Assembly (NCBI GenBank): GCA_023159155.1
Contig: JAJNNX010000032.1
Location: forward strand, 520,386-584,385
DNA: 64,000 nucleotides
Source: Ustulina deusta
Lineage: Eukaryota > Ascomycota > Sordariomycetes > Xylariales > Xylariaceae
Direction of reading: 5' to 3'
Shown in pieces: positions 21,780-35,033 of the stretch (within the stretch, counting starts at the first letter, position 1; every line of letters starts with the position of its first letter). A program made the translations under genes and the position numbers. Under the pieces are notes generated by a model. The model saw only the letters and a list, made by a program, of their open reading frames with translations, was not told the DNA's origin and ran no database searches.

Positions 21780-22160
21780 TCGATATGATCAGGGAATAGG
21801 GGTTGTCCGAGCTGAATCGTTTGTCATGACCGTCACAGTCATAAGGTTAGTATCGTCAGCGAAGCCTATAGTGACGATCTTGGGGCAGGTCGCGGCTAGC
21901 TCCTCGTATAAAGTCGATATATATAGTAGGAACAGTAATGGTAGGTGAAACTTAAAGCACGCGGCGCGCTACGTTACAAAGTTCTTTACCCATAATACCA
22001 CCACCCATGGCAGGAAGCCTTTCTTTTGTAGCACGTAGATCAGCCGGTTATAATTAACTATATCGAACGTACCGGATATATCTAGTAGGAGCAAAGAAGC
22101 ACAGTCTCCTTGTGTCAAGGCTTGGCAAGTTCCTTTGGTAACTATTTTAATAGCGATCTT
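21780..22160 (-). mobile_element. Decayed LINE (non-LTR) reverse transcriptase fragment
   Basis: Reading the minus strand from about 22150 downwards gives reverse transcriptase pieces in order. First comes an ASLLLLDISGTFDIV motif like the A box of Tad/I-type LINEs, then VLQKKGFLPWVVVLWVKNF. After a stop, LPLLFLLYISTLYEELA is followed by VTIGFADDTNLM near 21860, which carries the FADD catalytic box. Stops break the frame and no endonuclease or full ORF is present. Flanking sequence to about 22850 is probably more of the same element, with short motifs such as TTAGCTTAGC but nothing readable. Confidence 0.75.
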
Positions 22161-23410
22161 AGTAGACCTATGTTTTCTGTTACCTACTTATTTGGCTCTC
22201 TAGCAATAGGCCTAGGCGTTCTGCCGCTTTTATCAGCTGCTAGCACATCTCTTTTTTAAGCACTCTCCCTGCTGTACTAATCAGTAATACAAGCCGCTAG
22301 CCCCCGGCTATTAGTAGTAGCCAAGCGTAAAGCTCGCTTATGTAAGTTCTGCCAGCCTATACTAGAGAGGTTTGCCGCACGCCTTTAGTAGTCCATTAGA
22401 GATCAAATCAGCCCTTAGGGCTTTCCATAGGGGGAGCTTGTTAACCTGCAAAGCGATTTCCTTCGCAGTTACAATTTGCAAGACCTCGAATAATTAAAAC
22501 CCATTGTAATCCGGTAGGTAGCCTAGAAAATCGCTAAGATCGGCCGGAAGCGCTAGAAAAAGCCTCTCTGAAAGCTTCTGGGCCTTTTTCTGGTATATTC
22601 TTGCTACTACTGGACCTTGTAGGCTATCACAGAGCGGTGGTATAGGGAAGCTTAGGCTAAAAGCGGCATAGTTTAGCTAGCGGACCTATTACAGAACAGG
22701 ATAGGAAAACCTATCTCGGAGGTAATAATAATAAGCTTGGCTGCATTGAACACCGACGCCGGTAAGCTAGCCGAGAATTGCCGGCTTGACGGGACGACTG
22801 CCGTGGAGGCGGCACGCAATAGCTACCTATCCCAGCAAGTTTGCTACTAGGGTCGGTGCTTGGTCTTGTGCGGGGAGCCATTGTCGTCCATACGGACCTT
22901 TAACTTGTTTCCACAACATCTGCAGGTCCCCTTCGTCATGCTCATATTAGGTACCCTCTCTCAGAATGTCGGACTCCGCACGATACAACATTCCCCAACG
23001 CCCTCGTCTGACGAAATGCGGAGAATGTTGCAGTACCAACCGAAGAATGATGTCGGTTTCGATATCTATCTCGTGGGAATCCATTCATCTTGCCATTGCG
23101 GAGGAGGATTCCACCCCGCTATTGGCTCTCTTAACGGCTCTGAGGAGAATCTCCGCAATCTAGTCGGCTGCTTGGAGAGTGAATGAAGAAGAAAATGTGG
23201 CCTCGATCACCCTGTACCCGAATTGTCGGTATAATATAAGGGGCGATGATCCGCCGCCTGCTTTGGTGAGTGGTTATGCAGATGCTTGTCAACTTTACAC
23301 ATCTAGTCTGGCGTCCCGGCATTTGGACTTTCCGATTCTTCGGCTCAAGGGCTGGGGCTAGTTGACCGCAGTACTCTAGGCTGACACGTCGACTCGGACA
23401 ATCGTTCTAA
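22161..23410. other. LINE-derived or non-coding sequence upstream of GH115
   Basis: Repeated TAGCTAG/GGCTA motifs and frequent stops suggest decayed repeat up to about 22850. The 550 bases before the GH115 start have no convincing frame and should hold its promoter. Confidence 0.4.
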
Positions 23411-26400
23411 ATGACTCCGTTCCTATGGCTAGTACTAGCCGCATGGGCGTCGCTCGTCGCAGCTCTCGGACAACAGCCCGTTGTAAGCTTTACGCGCGCC
23501 CCGAAAGCTTTCCAGATAGTCGGCGGTAAAAATTCAAAACCTCAAATTCTCGTTTCCAGTGGTGATAACTGGGGCGTGATTCGCGCAGCGGGAGATCTTG
23601 CGAAAGACTTTGGTCGCGTTACGGGAACGAACTTCACGCTTACCAATGGCGAAAAGGGGGCGAAGCCAGCTACATACGAGTATCGACCAGTTGCCGCGAA
23701 CTACACGCACGTAAGTCATAGCCTCCGATGTAAATTCGATCGCGAGCCAGATTAAACCCGGCGCTGGGCATTATGAACTGAGGTTATCTGGTCAATATCG
23801 ATCCGTTTATGACATCCCTTGTCTCTAAATCAAGAGCTGATAATGCTTCTTCGGTAGTACTCCACCAATGGCACGCAGTATTTCACCGGGCCGGAGTATC
23901 ATGATCCATCTGCGAAAGATATAGTGATTATCACCGGAACCCTTGGCCGCTCACAAATTGTCGACGATCTAGTCAAAGCTGGCAAACTGGATGCCACTAA
24001 AATAATGGGGCAGTGGGAATCATTCGTGACTCAGATCGTCGAGGAACCGATACGCGGCTGTCCTAGGGCAGTCGTTATAGCCGGCAGCGACCCTCGCGGG
24101 GCTATCTTCGGCCTTTATGACATCAGTGAGCAAATCGGCGTGAGCCCTTGGTATTGGTGGGCGGACGTTCCGATCAAGAAAAGCAAGGAAATCTTCGTCT
24201 TACCTAAAGGGAAAGTTCAAGGGCCTCCGTCTGTCAAATATCGTGGAATCTTTTTGAATGACGAACAGCCGGGACTATCAGGCTGGGTACAGTGGAACTA
24301 TGACAATACGCCTTACGGGATCGGATACAACGGCCAATTCTACTCGAACGTCTTCGAACTCCTCCTTCGGTTGCGCGCGAATTACCTATGGCCTGCTATC
24401 TGGGGCTCTATGTTCGAGGTGGACGACCCAGCTAACCAGCCCTTAGCAGATGCGTGGGAGATCGTACTAGGTAGCTCTCATACGGAGCCGATGATGCGTG
24501 CTCAAAACGAATTCGGTACATTTTACACTAGCAAGGGTCTTGGACCCTGGGCGTACGACCAAAACAACAAGACAATTGACGAATACTTTGTGTATGGCGC
24601 GCAGAGAGCGAAGCCCTATGCCAATAATAGCTTATGGACAATGGGCATGAGAGGTAGTGGGGATACAGCCATTGCGGGGCTTGGCGTCGATGCCATCGTC
24701 AAGTTGCTCGAGGCTGTGGTTCACAGCCAAAGAAACGTCATCGAGACTATACTAGGCACCAAGACGGTTGACGTTCCCCAGGCATGGTGTCTGTATAAAG
24801 AAGTAATGTCGTACATTCAAGAGGGACTGTCAATTCCCGAGGATATCACCCTATTATGGGCTGATGACAACTGGGGTAATGTACGGAGAGTGCCCGTCGG
24901 CGACGAGAAGACACGACTAGGTGGTGCTGGTGTTTACTATCATTTCGATTATGTTGGCGATACTAGGAACTATAAGTGGATAAACACCATTCAGCTAGAG
25001 AAGACAGCTGAGCAGATGCAGCTCGCCTACGCTCACGGAGCTGACAGAATCTGGATTGTCAATGTTGGGGACTTGAAGCCCCTAGAGATTCCAATAAGCC
25101 ACTTCCTCGATATGGCTTACGACGTCAAGCAGTGGGGAGTGAGCGACGTGGGCAACTGGACCACTGCTTGGGCGAATCGCGAGTTCGGGTCGGAACAGGC
25201 AGCGGAAGTCACAGACATCATGACGCGATTTGGTATGTACGCGGCACGAAGGAAGTTTGAGCTTGTGGAGCCGTACGTTTACTCGGTGGTGAACTACAAC
25301 GAAGGTGACGTTATTCTTCAGCAATGGCAGGCTTTGGTGGACGATGCGCAGGCTGTCTATGACAAGCTCGGAGAGGCCTATCAACCAGCATTCTTCGAGA
25401 TGGTTTTGCACCCGATTATGGGGGGTCAAATCATTCATCAGGTTCACATAGGCGTCGAGAAAAACATGGTATACGCGAATCAGCATCGGAACTCGGCGAA
25501 CGACATAATCACCAACGTCCTGTCTCGTTTCCAAGCCGACGGAGATCTTACAGCGAGATGGGACAGTCTCCTAGACGGGAAATGGAGACGGATGCTCGAT
25601 CGTAAGTCAGTTAAGTAGCATCCGGCGTTCATGTTTAACTGACACGGGATGCAGAAACGCACTTTGGATATGATGGCTACTGGCAACAGCCCATGCGCAA
25701 CGTTTTGCCTGCAATGGCGTACGTCCAGACAGCCGTGTCTTCCATTGCAGGGAATGTTGGTATTGCCGTAGAAGGGCTAAATGCTAGTATTCCTGGCGAC
25801 GACAAGTATCATGCAAACTCGGGAAATACCCTCGTTCTTCCACCCCTCGATCCATATGGGCCGACGACACGATGGTTTGACGTATTTTCTCGGGGAACTA
25901 GAGACTGCGACTGGTTAGCCATAGTTGACCTACCGTGGGTGAAGCTGTCGCAGTATAAGGGAGTAGTAGGATCGGGGAATGGGACAGACTCGCGGGTGCT
26001 CGTGTCAGTCGATTGGTCGGCTGCTCCCCAAGTCGCCAATACCACAACGGCCAATATCAAATTTACTGCAGGATGTGGAACAGAGGGGTTCACTACCTGG
26101 TTCAGCTCACCAACAGTCCAAGTTCCTGTAAATATGAGAAAGATCCCCTCGAGCTTTACCAAGGGCTTTGTCGAGTCCGATAAGACGGTGGCTATCGAAG
26201 CTCCGAACTACCAACGCATACATAACCAATCTAACGCGACAGCCTCAAACATAACATATCTTACGCTTGAAAACTACGGACGGACCGTGGGGGGAATCAC
26301 GTTATGGCCACACACGACGCCTCCTCAAACGCCTCTCACAGCACCTGCGTTGGAGTATGACGTGTACCTGTTCACAAGCGTGTCAAAGGTCAACGTGACG

Positions 26401-26799
26401 CTCTACCTCTCGCCCACTCAGAATTATCTGTCGGACAAGACACCCCTAGAGTTTGCGGTCTCATTATTCCCGGCAGGCGAAGCACAGGCACAGCCGCAGG
26501 TCATTCGATTCGTGCCCGACAGCATTGGACCAGATCTGCCCGTGGGCTGGGCTCGAGCGGTCGGTGATTCGATATGGGGACTTGATCCGGGCCACAACAC
26601 AACAACGCGTTGGGACGTGGCCAGAGAGGGGACATACACACTGCGCGTATGGGGTCTAGCGCCAAGTGTCATTGTACAGAAGATTGTCATGGACTTGGGT
26701 GGTGTCCGCCCCAGCTACCTCGGCCCTCCCGAGAGCTTTCTTGTTGGTAGAGATCAGTATGGCGCGAATAACCGCACAAGCTTTGCTCGAATTCGGTAG
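23411..26799 (+). CDS. Secreted glycoside hydrolase family 115 (xylan alpha-1,2-glucuronidase)
   Basis: Three exons: 23411-23710, 23858-25601 and 25655-26799. The introns are GTAAGT..GGTAG (147 bp) and GTAAGT..GCAG (53 bp, with TTTAACTGAC), giving 1062 aa in one frame. Residues 1-18 (MTPFLWLVLAAWASLVAA) form a signal peptide. Family landmarks include SPWYWWADVP, VKYRGIFLNDEQPG, LRLRANYLWPAIWGSMFEV, LGSSHTEPMMR, WTMGMRGSGD and, across the second intron, THFGYDGYWQQP. GH115 enzymes remove (4-O-methyl-)glucuronic acid from internal xylose units of glucuronoxylan, so this is an extracellular plant cell-wall degrader. Many Asn-X-Ser/Thr sites fit secretion. Length and all blocks look intact. The gene sits directly downstream of the LINE relic. 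Confidence 0.95.
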
Positions 26800-27476
26800 T
26801 GGAGAACGCAATATTTGGACTCGGCAGGTGATATTATGTCAAGAGTACATGGTTCTATTGAGAGAGGGAGCATTTACAATGGATGACAGGAAAGGCAATT
26901 TTGTTGTTGTTTTGAACTGTGTTGTTCACTCATTATTGGCTACGTACTGCAAACCGCAAGAACCACAGAGAGAGGGGGTGGAGTCGGGGGCGTCTGCCAA
27001 CTTGTCTAGGTACATGTACTTAGGTACCTAAGCGACAAATCGGGAGATGATGCTGTGCATAAATGGCCCCGCTATGACCCTGAAATCCCCCCTTCAGGAA
27101 AGCGGGTCCAAACACAACCCGATGGTGAGTTCCTGGTTGCTACGGTGATGCTAGACTAACAATCAACACGGCAAATGCTCCGCCATTTTTATTGTTCCCA
27201 GACTCCAAATGACGGTATCTATCATTGTGTAATACTTTCTTATCATCGCCACAACATCAAAGCTTCGATCGCCTGGAATTTCTGTCTGGAGAAGCCGGCG
27301 CGACCCCGAACATACAACACATAACAAGTACCGATTGGCGCAGGTAGATTATCGTGTTTGTGTTTTTTCTTCCTCTTTTGTTTATGTTGCTGCCTCCCAT
27401 CGCCTGAGCTCGAGATACATTCAGGGGAAAGGTGGACATTCCGCTCGGGCAGCACTATCCACCGACAGCGACCAAC
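26800..27476. other. Intergenic between GH115 and kinesin-8
   Basis: No gene. It contains a TACATGTACTTAGGTACCTA segment near 27011, one of the TAGGTA-rich palindromic patches seen between genes here. Short minus-strand frames at 27243-27584 overlap the kinesin 5' exon and are rejected. Confidence 0.5.
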
Positions 27477-30400
27477 ATGTCTGCGATAGATCCAGGAGCT
27501 TCGTCCATCACCGTCGCAGGTAGGGCACCTATGCATCCTCGCTCTGGTCTTTGCTAAATTGTTGTTTAGTTCGAGTGCGACCATTCACAATCAGAGAAGC
27601 GGCCCAGATGTAGGTCTCAATCCCAACAACTCGCTCGAAGGCCCGGCTGGAAACTGACACGTATGCAGACAACGGCACGACGATGGAACAGTATTCCTAG
27701 GCGACGGCTCTTTAGCTGGTGCGCCAGCGCCCAAACTTAAACAGAGTGGAATTCGATCCGTTATCAAAGTCATCGATGACAAGTGCCTGTGTGTATACCG
27801 CTTTCCAGATAACACTCCTTGCTACAGTGGCTAATGCCGATGACAACAGAGTATTCGACCCGCCCGAAGATAATCCTGTGCACAAGTTCTCGAGATCTGT
27901 AGTGCCCAACGGTAAAAAGGTCAAAGATCAAACCTTTGCGTTCGATCGCATATTCGACGACAATACAACGCAAACAGAAGTGTACGAGGCAACGACCAAG
28001 GGACTCCTGGATAGTGTCCTCGACGGCTACAATGCCACAGTTTTTGCATATGGAGCCACAGGATGCGGCAAGACGCACACTATCACAGGCACACCCCAAA
28101 TGCCTGGCATCATATTCCTCACAATGCAGGAGCTTTTCGAGAAGATAAACGATTGCAGCGACGAGAAACACACCGAAATATCGCTTTCATACCTAGAAAT
28201 TTACAATGAGACAATCCGTGACCTCCTTGTCACCGGTGGAAGCAAACAAGGCCTAATGTTGCGGGAGGATTCGAACCAAGGTGTTACAGTCCAGGGCCTT
28301 AGTAGCCACCACCCGAAAGACGTGCAAGAAGTTATGGATATGATTGTCTTGGGTAACGAATGCCGGACAGTATCGCCGACCGACGCGAACGCTACATCGT
28401 CACGATCTCACGCTGTACTCCAAATCAACATTGCTATGAAAGACAGAAACGCAGCCGTAAACGAGCCCCATACTATGGCCACATTGAGCATTATCGATCT
28501 CGCGGGTAGCGAGAGAGCTAGCGCTACGAAAAACCGCGGCGAGCGTCTGATTGAGGGTGCCAATATCAACAAGTCCTTGCTAGCACTGGGCAGTTGCATT
28601 AATGCACTCTGCGACCCCCGCAAGAAGTCGCATGTACCGTACCGAAACAGCAAACTCACTCGATTGCTCAAGTTTTCTCTTGGTGGTAACTGCAAGACAG
28701 TCATGATTGTCTGTGTCAGTCCATCGAGTGCTCACTTCGACGAGACACAGAACACGCTTCGATATGCAAACCGGGCCAAGAATATCCAAACCAAGGTAAC
28801 GAGGAATGTGTTCAATGTGAACCGCCATGTGAAAGACTTCTTGGTCAAGATCGACGAGCAGATGGCGCTCATCAACGAACTCAAAGCTCAGCAGAAGGAC
28901 GCGGAACAAATATTTTTCGCCAAATTTCGGAAACAGATGGAGAAGAAGGATTCTTCGGTGCGAGAGGGCGTCCAGAGAATTCGGATCGCCTACGAAAACT
29001 CATTGGCTGAGCGCCAGGACAAAGTAGCTCACATGAAGAAGCTACGGGGTGTTGAGCGACGTATTAGCTTGCTCTCTTCGTGGATCGCCGCATTTGACAC
29101 TGTTTGTGATACTCGCGAGGACGAGGACGCAATGCCCGCGCCCTTATCAGCTATGCGACAAACGGCCCAAGGCACCCTTCTCGAATTAGAGACCAGCAGA
29201 CACCACCTCCACCAGAAGTTAGACAAGACAAACTGGGAGCGCGCTATTGACGGAGCTCTCCAGCATAGTATTAGTCAGCTCCCTAGTGGTGATGGCCAAG
29301 CTGACACGGGTGAAATTTCCAGTTTGACCCGGGAGGCGGAACTCCTCAAATCTAATTTCGCCCGTGAGGCCTATAGAGAAGTACTTGAACAAGATAAAGC
29401 TGGTGATATGACTACCGTTCAGGCCCTGCTAACTGCTCAATTCGAGATACTCACATCGCTCTCCGAAATTCTTCACATGAGTGAAGAAGAAGCAGTTGGG
29501 CATGCTAAAGATATCATTCACCGCCTACTAGAGACTGGAGCTTCGGCTGCATCTCAAGTAGTCAAACCAGACGGTGCAAAGGTACCAATAGAGGCATTCC
29601 CGCCCACAAAACGCGGCACTCCAAAGCGGAAGAGGACATCAACCCTGCCTAAGGACCTGGTGAAGCCAATTCCCAATCCAGCACTGGCCGCCATGGCAGC
29701 ATCCGAACCAATGCAAATGTTCCTTTCACCCATGAAAGGGTCGCCTCGTCGTCGCAAAGCCGTCAATGCACGTAAGGGAGTCTCCTTCTCCCCATCAAAA
29801 AAGCGGACACCTTCAAAACGGACGGTGCGCTGGCGTGACGACGACGGCGAGTCCGGTACACTAGCCGACTTTGAAAAGACACCTCAGAAGCTTGCATCCA
29901 CACCAGAACAAATTTCGCCTGAAAAGTCCTTACCGAAAATCCCCGAAATTCTTTCTCCTGTAAAAGAAATCGACTTGAGCGAGGAATCGAGCCCATCACT
30001 CCTCGTGCCTGAGGTGACAAGTCTACCTTCGAAACCTAGCAGGTTCCAAGCGGGATTCTTGTCAAAGCCTAAACAATCTCAAAGCACCGGTTCACCAGTG
30101 GCGCCTACAATATCGCTGAATCTCGCATCTTCGTCGAACGCTGAAGAACGGCCGAGTCCGCTACGCAACCTGGATTTATCAAGCGCTGCTAATATCAGAG
30201 CTCCAGGAAGGCGGTACACGTCTCTCAGCCCTAAACCGGCTTCTGCTACGTTCCCTACCTCTCTGCCTGTACCATCCCCATCGTCAGGAGACGAAAATCA
30301 TCCCCCTTCCTCTGATTCGGAAACATCAGCCTTGATCGATAGCTCAAAACTGCGCTCTGCTATTCATGCCAACAAAAAGCCAAGGCGCCTGTCATCGCTT

Positions 30401-30805
30401 GCATCTCTGGGTGGAGGAAACTCGCATGTAAGACGTGTGTCATCTATTAGCTCGTTTGGCAGTCATCGGCCCAGCAATGCCTACCCGACATCCTCGCTGT
30501 CTTCGAGCACGAACGGTATTTCTAGGCTGCGACGAGGTAGTGCTGAAAGGCGTAGAAGCCCTCCCATCAGCTGCTCGCCACCAGACCTCCACCTTCGTGA
30601 TCCGTCATCGAGGACCTCCTCGTTCACACCCGGACAAGCTCGGCGTATGAATCTCGGAAGCTCCCTAAGAGCTTCTGCGTGGGGGAGTCCCAATCAGAAA
30701 GAGGAACAAGCCGATAAACCGCAAGGCTTACGACGCATCACTATTGGCGGTGCGGCGATGGCAGGCAATGCGAAGAAGGAGAAGTCAGGTATGACTTGGC
30801 GATGA
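27477..30805 (+). CDS. Kinesin-8 family motor protein (Kip3/Klp5-like)
   Basis: Four exons: 27477-27519, 27570-27609, 27669-27788 and 27850-30805, giving 1052 aa. The introns are 50, 59 and 61 bp with GT..AG ends, and the joins restore the motor start: SITVAVRVRPFTIREAAQ, then DDKCLVFDPPEDNPVHKFSR. The motor domain covers about residues 10-375, with P-loop GATGCGKT (136-143), switch I NATSSRSHAVL, switch II IDLAGSERAS and the closing NTLRYANRAKNI. A neck and coiled-coil region follows. The C-terminal 400 residues are Ser/Pro/Lys-rich and disordered, with several SPxK-like sites that could be CDK targets. Kinesin-8 motors walk to microtubule plus ends and regulate their length, controlling spindle and nuclear positioning. 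The first three exons are very short, so an unspliced reading misses the true N-terminus. Confidence 0.93.
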
Positions 30806-31956
30806 TGATGACGATGACGTTTAACGAGTAAAGATGCGTAGGACCGGTTTTGATTCAACCCAAGACACCCTGTTCTATACACAGTGAGAGAAAGCATTGG
30901 TTGGAGTTCGGTTCCTTTATCCCTTAAATCGTGGATGGTTCTCACGTCCCGTGGCGTTGTACAGGAGCTTTTTTTCCTTGTCGACTTTACTTCACATCGT
31001 GTGTACATTCTTCCTGTATTAAGTTTTCCTTAATTCCCAGGTACCCAAGGGCCCAGTTTGAAGCTCGCCCTGGAAGTTGGGGTATGGTAATTCACGACTT
31101 TTACAATTTCCAATAAGCCGTGTTTGACAGGCGACGTGCATCAGTCTGGTGACACCGGTGTTATTTAAACCTAGCCCCTGCCAAGTTTTTTTCCAGCCTT
31201 GATGTATCGTATATGAGAGGCGAGGCCCAACTGTTAATATCTAGATGAGACCTATGCGACCAGCGCCCAGATGTGTATTATCTGAAAATCACCTCTCTAG
31301 TTTGTCAGATGCGTAGTTCTCGCGGGCTTTCATCTACCAGAGGAGAATTCAGGTGCCACAATTGTACAAGCTTGTGTTCAGATGCAGATATTAGATAATC
31401 GTACATCGAAACGTTGTCGTCGCCCTAGTACCTACACTTCGCTTTATTTCCTTTCTCAATAGCCTTCCTGTTTTTGACTTACTGGTAAGAAACTTGGACA
31501 GTACAAAGAACCAGCCTAGGAGTAGAACCATATATGTCACGCGTTAGTTGTCATGATTGTATTATGTGCCTGCTCAGCGTGGACCTAGGGACATCTAGGC
31601 ATATGATTGATTGCCTGTGCGTGTCCGAGGTTACATGTGGCATCCCTTGCAATGCTCACTTGAAATCTACAACTGTACATATAGTAAAGGGGTAGTACTA
31701 CTGTGACTTGTGCGGCACAAACACGTCCACTACAAAACGAGAGACTACTAATTCCTAGTAAAGTAGGTAGTTCCTAGCTATTGACCACCCCTCTGCATGT
31801 GATCTGTTCCCATATAAAACCCTCGACATCTGCTAACTTCCAAACTTCTGATTGGCAAACATCATACAAACCTCACACTTGCAGTGCTGGCCACGCCTCA
31901 ATCATACTTCCCAATCACCATCATCATTTTAGCCAGCCCCCAGACCATTCCAAAAC
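30806..31956. other. Intergenic, no supported gene
   Basis: Non-coding on both strands. The last 150 bases contain a TATAAAA-like sequence near 31814 and CA-rich leader sequence before the secreted-protein gene. Confidence 0.5.
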
Positions 31957-33301
31957 ATGAGAGTTATCATCGCTGCTGTTCTGGCCGGCGTTGCTGCCGT
32001 AGCAAAGGCTTTGGACCCAAACTGGAGCTTTGAGTCTACCACAACTATCTCAGATAAGGACACAACTTGGTACACCGTCAGTGTTCCTTTTTTGACCACT
32101 GTTACCACAGATGTCTCGTACGTTACTGCCATGTCTTTCACTTTAGTTCCTTTCTTTTCCCCCTCAAATGACACAATTGAGTGCTAGGTAAGCTAACACT
32201 TAATACCATGTAGGGGAAAGATTAAAACGATCACAAAAACCGAGGTGTCTATCTCTATGGGCACCGATGCCCCAAGCGCTCTTCTACTGCCTGTCCTGTC
32301 TACCGATGCCACGGTATCTGAACCAGTTCATGAGTTCCATGATCTAGTAGTTCGCTTTGTATCCACGGTAAGTACATCCACCAATTGACCTAGTGGAGAA
32401 AAACGTGTCTGACATAGTTGTAACTTTTGGTGAACAGGCTACCGATGAATTCATCACCCATACCCACTCTGATACCCAGTCAAACACAATCAATGACTCA
32501 GATGTCTTGCCTACAATAGCACCCACCAGTGATACTAGTAGTCCCGCCGTTTCTTTTTCGTTCTCTTCGACTACCCTGGCAGTCGGAGCCACTGCGACTT
32601 CGAGCGAGACGAGCTTAACCACGCATTCCTCCCCTCTCGGCTACGGAGGTGGGGAGGGGACCTCGTCTACTACGACAGTTGCCGAAGGCACGACAACCAC
32701 GGTTACGGTTACTGCGTTTCTAACTCCAACCCCAACGTTCAGCACCAACTCCCCGACCCCTAGCACCTTGACGTTCGTCGTCACCTACGGCTCCCCTGTA
32801 CAAACCCTCACGTTATCGGCAACCATAGGAGCCTCAGATACGCTCGCTGCGACCGAGTCCGCAACCTTGCCAACTAGCAATGCTCCCTCCATGTTAACCA
32901 GTCTCCCCGCCAGCCCGTCTACGACTTCGCCGCATAGCGAGATCAGCATCACTTCAACTGCGCTCTCTACTACAAGTTCTCTTACTAGAAACGGCAGCAT
33001 GACCACACGGGGCGAAACGTCCAGCACCTCAACACTGGTTTCATCTTCGACAGGGCAGATGTTTAGTTCCACAACAAGTCTCACAACCGAATCATCCGGT
33101 CCGACGGGCGCGTACGGCGACGAGGGGAGCAGCAGCACCGTCCTAACCACCTCGAAGTCAACATGCACGCCTCTCCCGATGATCTGCGAGATAGGCGGGT
33201 CCAATTGTCACAGCCAGACAGGGTGTGTCTCTCCCCCTACCCAGGGACCTTCTACCCTTCGCAAGGCCAAGAGGAACACTAGAATTACCGTTTTGGCGTG
33301 A
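31957..33301 (+). CDS. Secreted Ser/Thr-rich (mucin-like) protein, 392 aa
   Basis: Three exons: 31957-32117, 32214-32367 and 32438-33301. Intron 1 is GTACGT..ATGTAG (96 bp, with GCTAAC). Intron 2 is GTAAGT..AACAG (70 bp). Both keep frame. Residues 1-18 (MRVIIAAVLAGVAAVAKA) form a signal peptide. The remainder is dominated by Ser and Thr with low complexity, expected to be heavily O-mannosylated. Near the C-terminus is a short Cys cluster (CTPLPMIC..GGSNC..TGC), followed by a basic tail. No clear GPI-anchor tail is seen, so it is probably a soluble or wall-associated surface protein. No enzymatic domain is recognised. An adhesin-like or wall structural role is inferred only from composition. 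Confidence 0.7.
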
Positions 33302-35033
33302 GATCTGTTGGTCGAGGATCTAGGTAGTCGACAGACTATTCGGTAAACTACTTGTACAGGCACCCCGTAGCTAGATAGTTGGTCGCATCAGGCTGGTAAT
33401 ATCGCCCACCTGGTTGCAAGGTATGCATACTATTTTCAGCTCGCTGGGAGGATAAGTTGCTCTTATAGACTGAGGCTTGAACCTGTAGGTAAAGTCACGG
33501 AAATGAATTCCAATGAATCTAATAGAGTGTTCGTTCCGAACTGCTGAGTATGTTAACATGAAAATTGGTTTCTTCCAAGTTTCGGCTTTTGTTGATAATA
33601 TATGACCAACCCCACATGTCTCCGCGTGCTAACCTTTCGAAACAACTTGGTCCTTAATCTAGAAGTGGTTTTGGCAGCCTACCCGTAAGGTTGGGTACAT
33701 CTATGAGTTACGATTTTCAGATGGCAAATGATCTTGACCCTGATATTAAGATGCTCAATTCTGTCTATTTCGAAATAAGCAGGCGGCTATTTTGGAGCTG
33801 TTATCTCTGGATAATTATATGTTAACCAAAAGTTTGAATAAAATCGCTAACTTAAATCCTTGTTGCAGCTTGAGATTTAGAACTAAGCGCTAAATCTAAC
33901 AGCTTTATACTAGGTGCCGGTACTTTTAGCGTGCCGACCCCGGATTCTTTTATCCTGCGGTATTGAAGTTCTGTATACATTTGTTGTACCGATAAACGCT
34001 AGAATAGCAAACGTCAAGTGTGCACTCTGTTCCCAAAGGTAAGAATACGGCTCGTCGTTAACTGTATCAAAGCCGGAACTCTTTCAAGACTCCCACTTCA
34101 AACCCCTTTTAGGTGCTGTCAGTGAGTACAGCAAATCCTGCATACAAGGGAAGCCCCCTTTTTTCCACTCACAGTAGGTGCCAAGAAAAAAGTGAGAGGA
34201 GGGAAGTTGTCCAACGATAGGGGATGTATCCGCAAGGCCTACTACCCCTAATTATGCGGCTCTTCACAATAGACTTGGCAGCACATATCGCATTGCGAAG
34301 GAGCCATGTTAGAATATATTGTTGTTGCTTTATGTTATGCAATTCAGAAAACCCTGTTGTCTGCAAAATTACAATCTCAAGATATACGAATTGAATTCGC
34401 ATTTTCTTTTACAGACCCCGTGTTATCATAATAAATCTCCACACAGCTGCACAGTGGGGGAACAGAAGCCCTACAAATCACTACGCCAACATGACGTCGA
34501 TGTTAATACCCGAGACCAGAAGAGCCGCACGCCGCAGGGCGAGATTAGCCATGATTTTTCTTTATTCATTCACCACTTCTTTTGTTCAGCCCTATTCAAT
34601 AGCTGCCGTGTCTCACTTGCTACTTGTGTCTGGGTGCTTGATCTTCGATGAAATACAGGTTGTTGATGTTTGCACAAATCCTTAACAAAGGCAAGCAAGC
34701 CAGCGGCGTATTCTAGGCCTAGGTACCTTGTCGGTACGTTTCTATTTCGAGTCGGAGCAACTGGCAGCTAACATTCCATGGGCCTATTGGCTTGCAGTAC
34801 AACGCCATCTTACGTTTTGACAAAGACGAGCAACACGAACTCTTTGAACTAAATAATGCGTAACGCAAGTGAAGGTGATAGGTCGAAGTACAGCATACCT
34901 GATCTTCCGGCTTTGTTACTGGTAGATTAAGAGGTTGTTGGTCACCTCCTGGTTCTCTTGCACTATTAAGCTTTTTATCAGCGACGCATAAGCTCGAATT
35001 TCGAAGAAAAATCCACTCTTTACAGTGTCAAAT
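33302..35033. other. Intergenic, no supported gene
   Basis: No coding evidence; short frames at 34319-34685 lack domains. Composition turns AT-rich at 33750-33900. Confidence 0.5.

Noticed and set aside
27243..27584. 113-codon minus-strand frame
   Set aside because: It covers the leader and first exons of the kinesin-8 gene, whose spliced model is strongly supported.
27719..27849. Start of a long unspliced kinesin frame at 27719
   Set aside because: The first 44 codons are intron and out-of-frame exon sequence; the conserved motor start is recovered only with the four-exon model.
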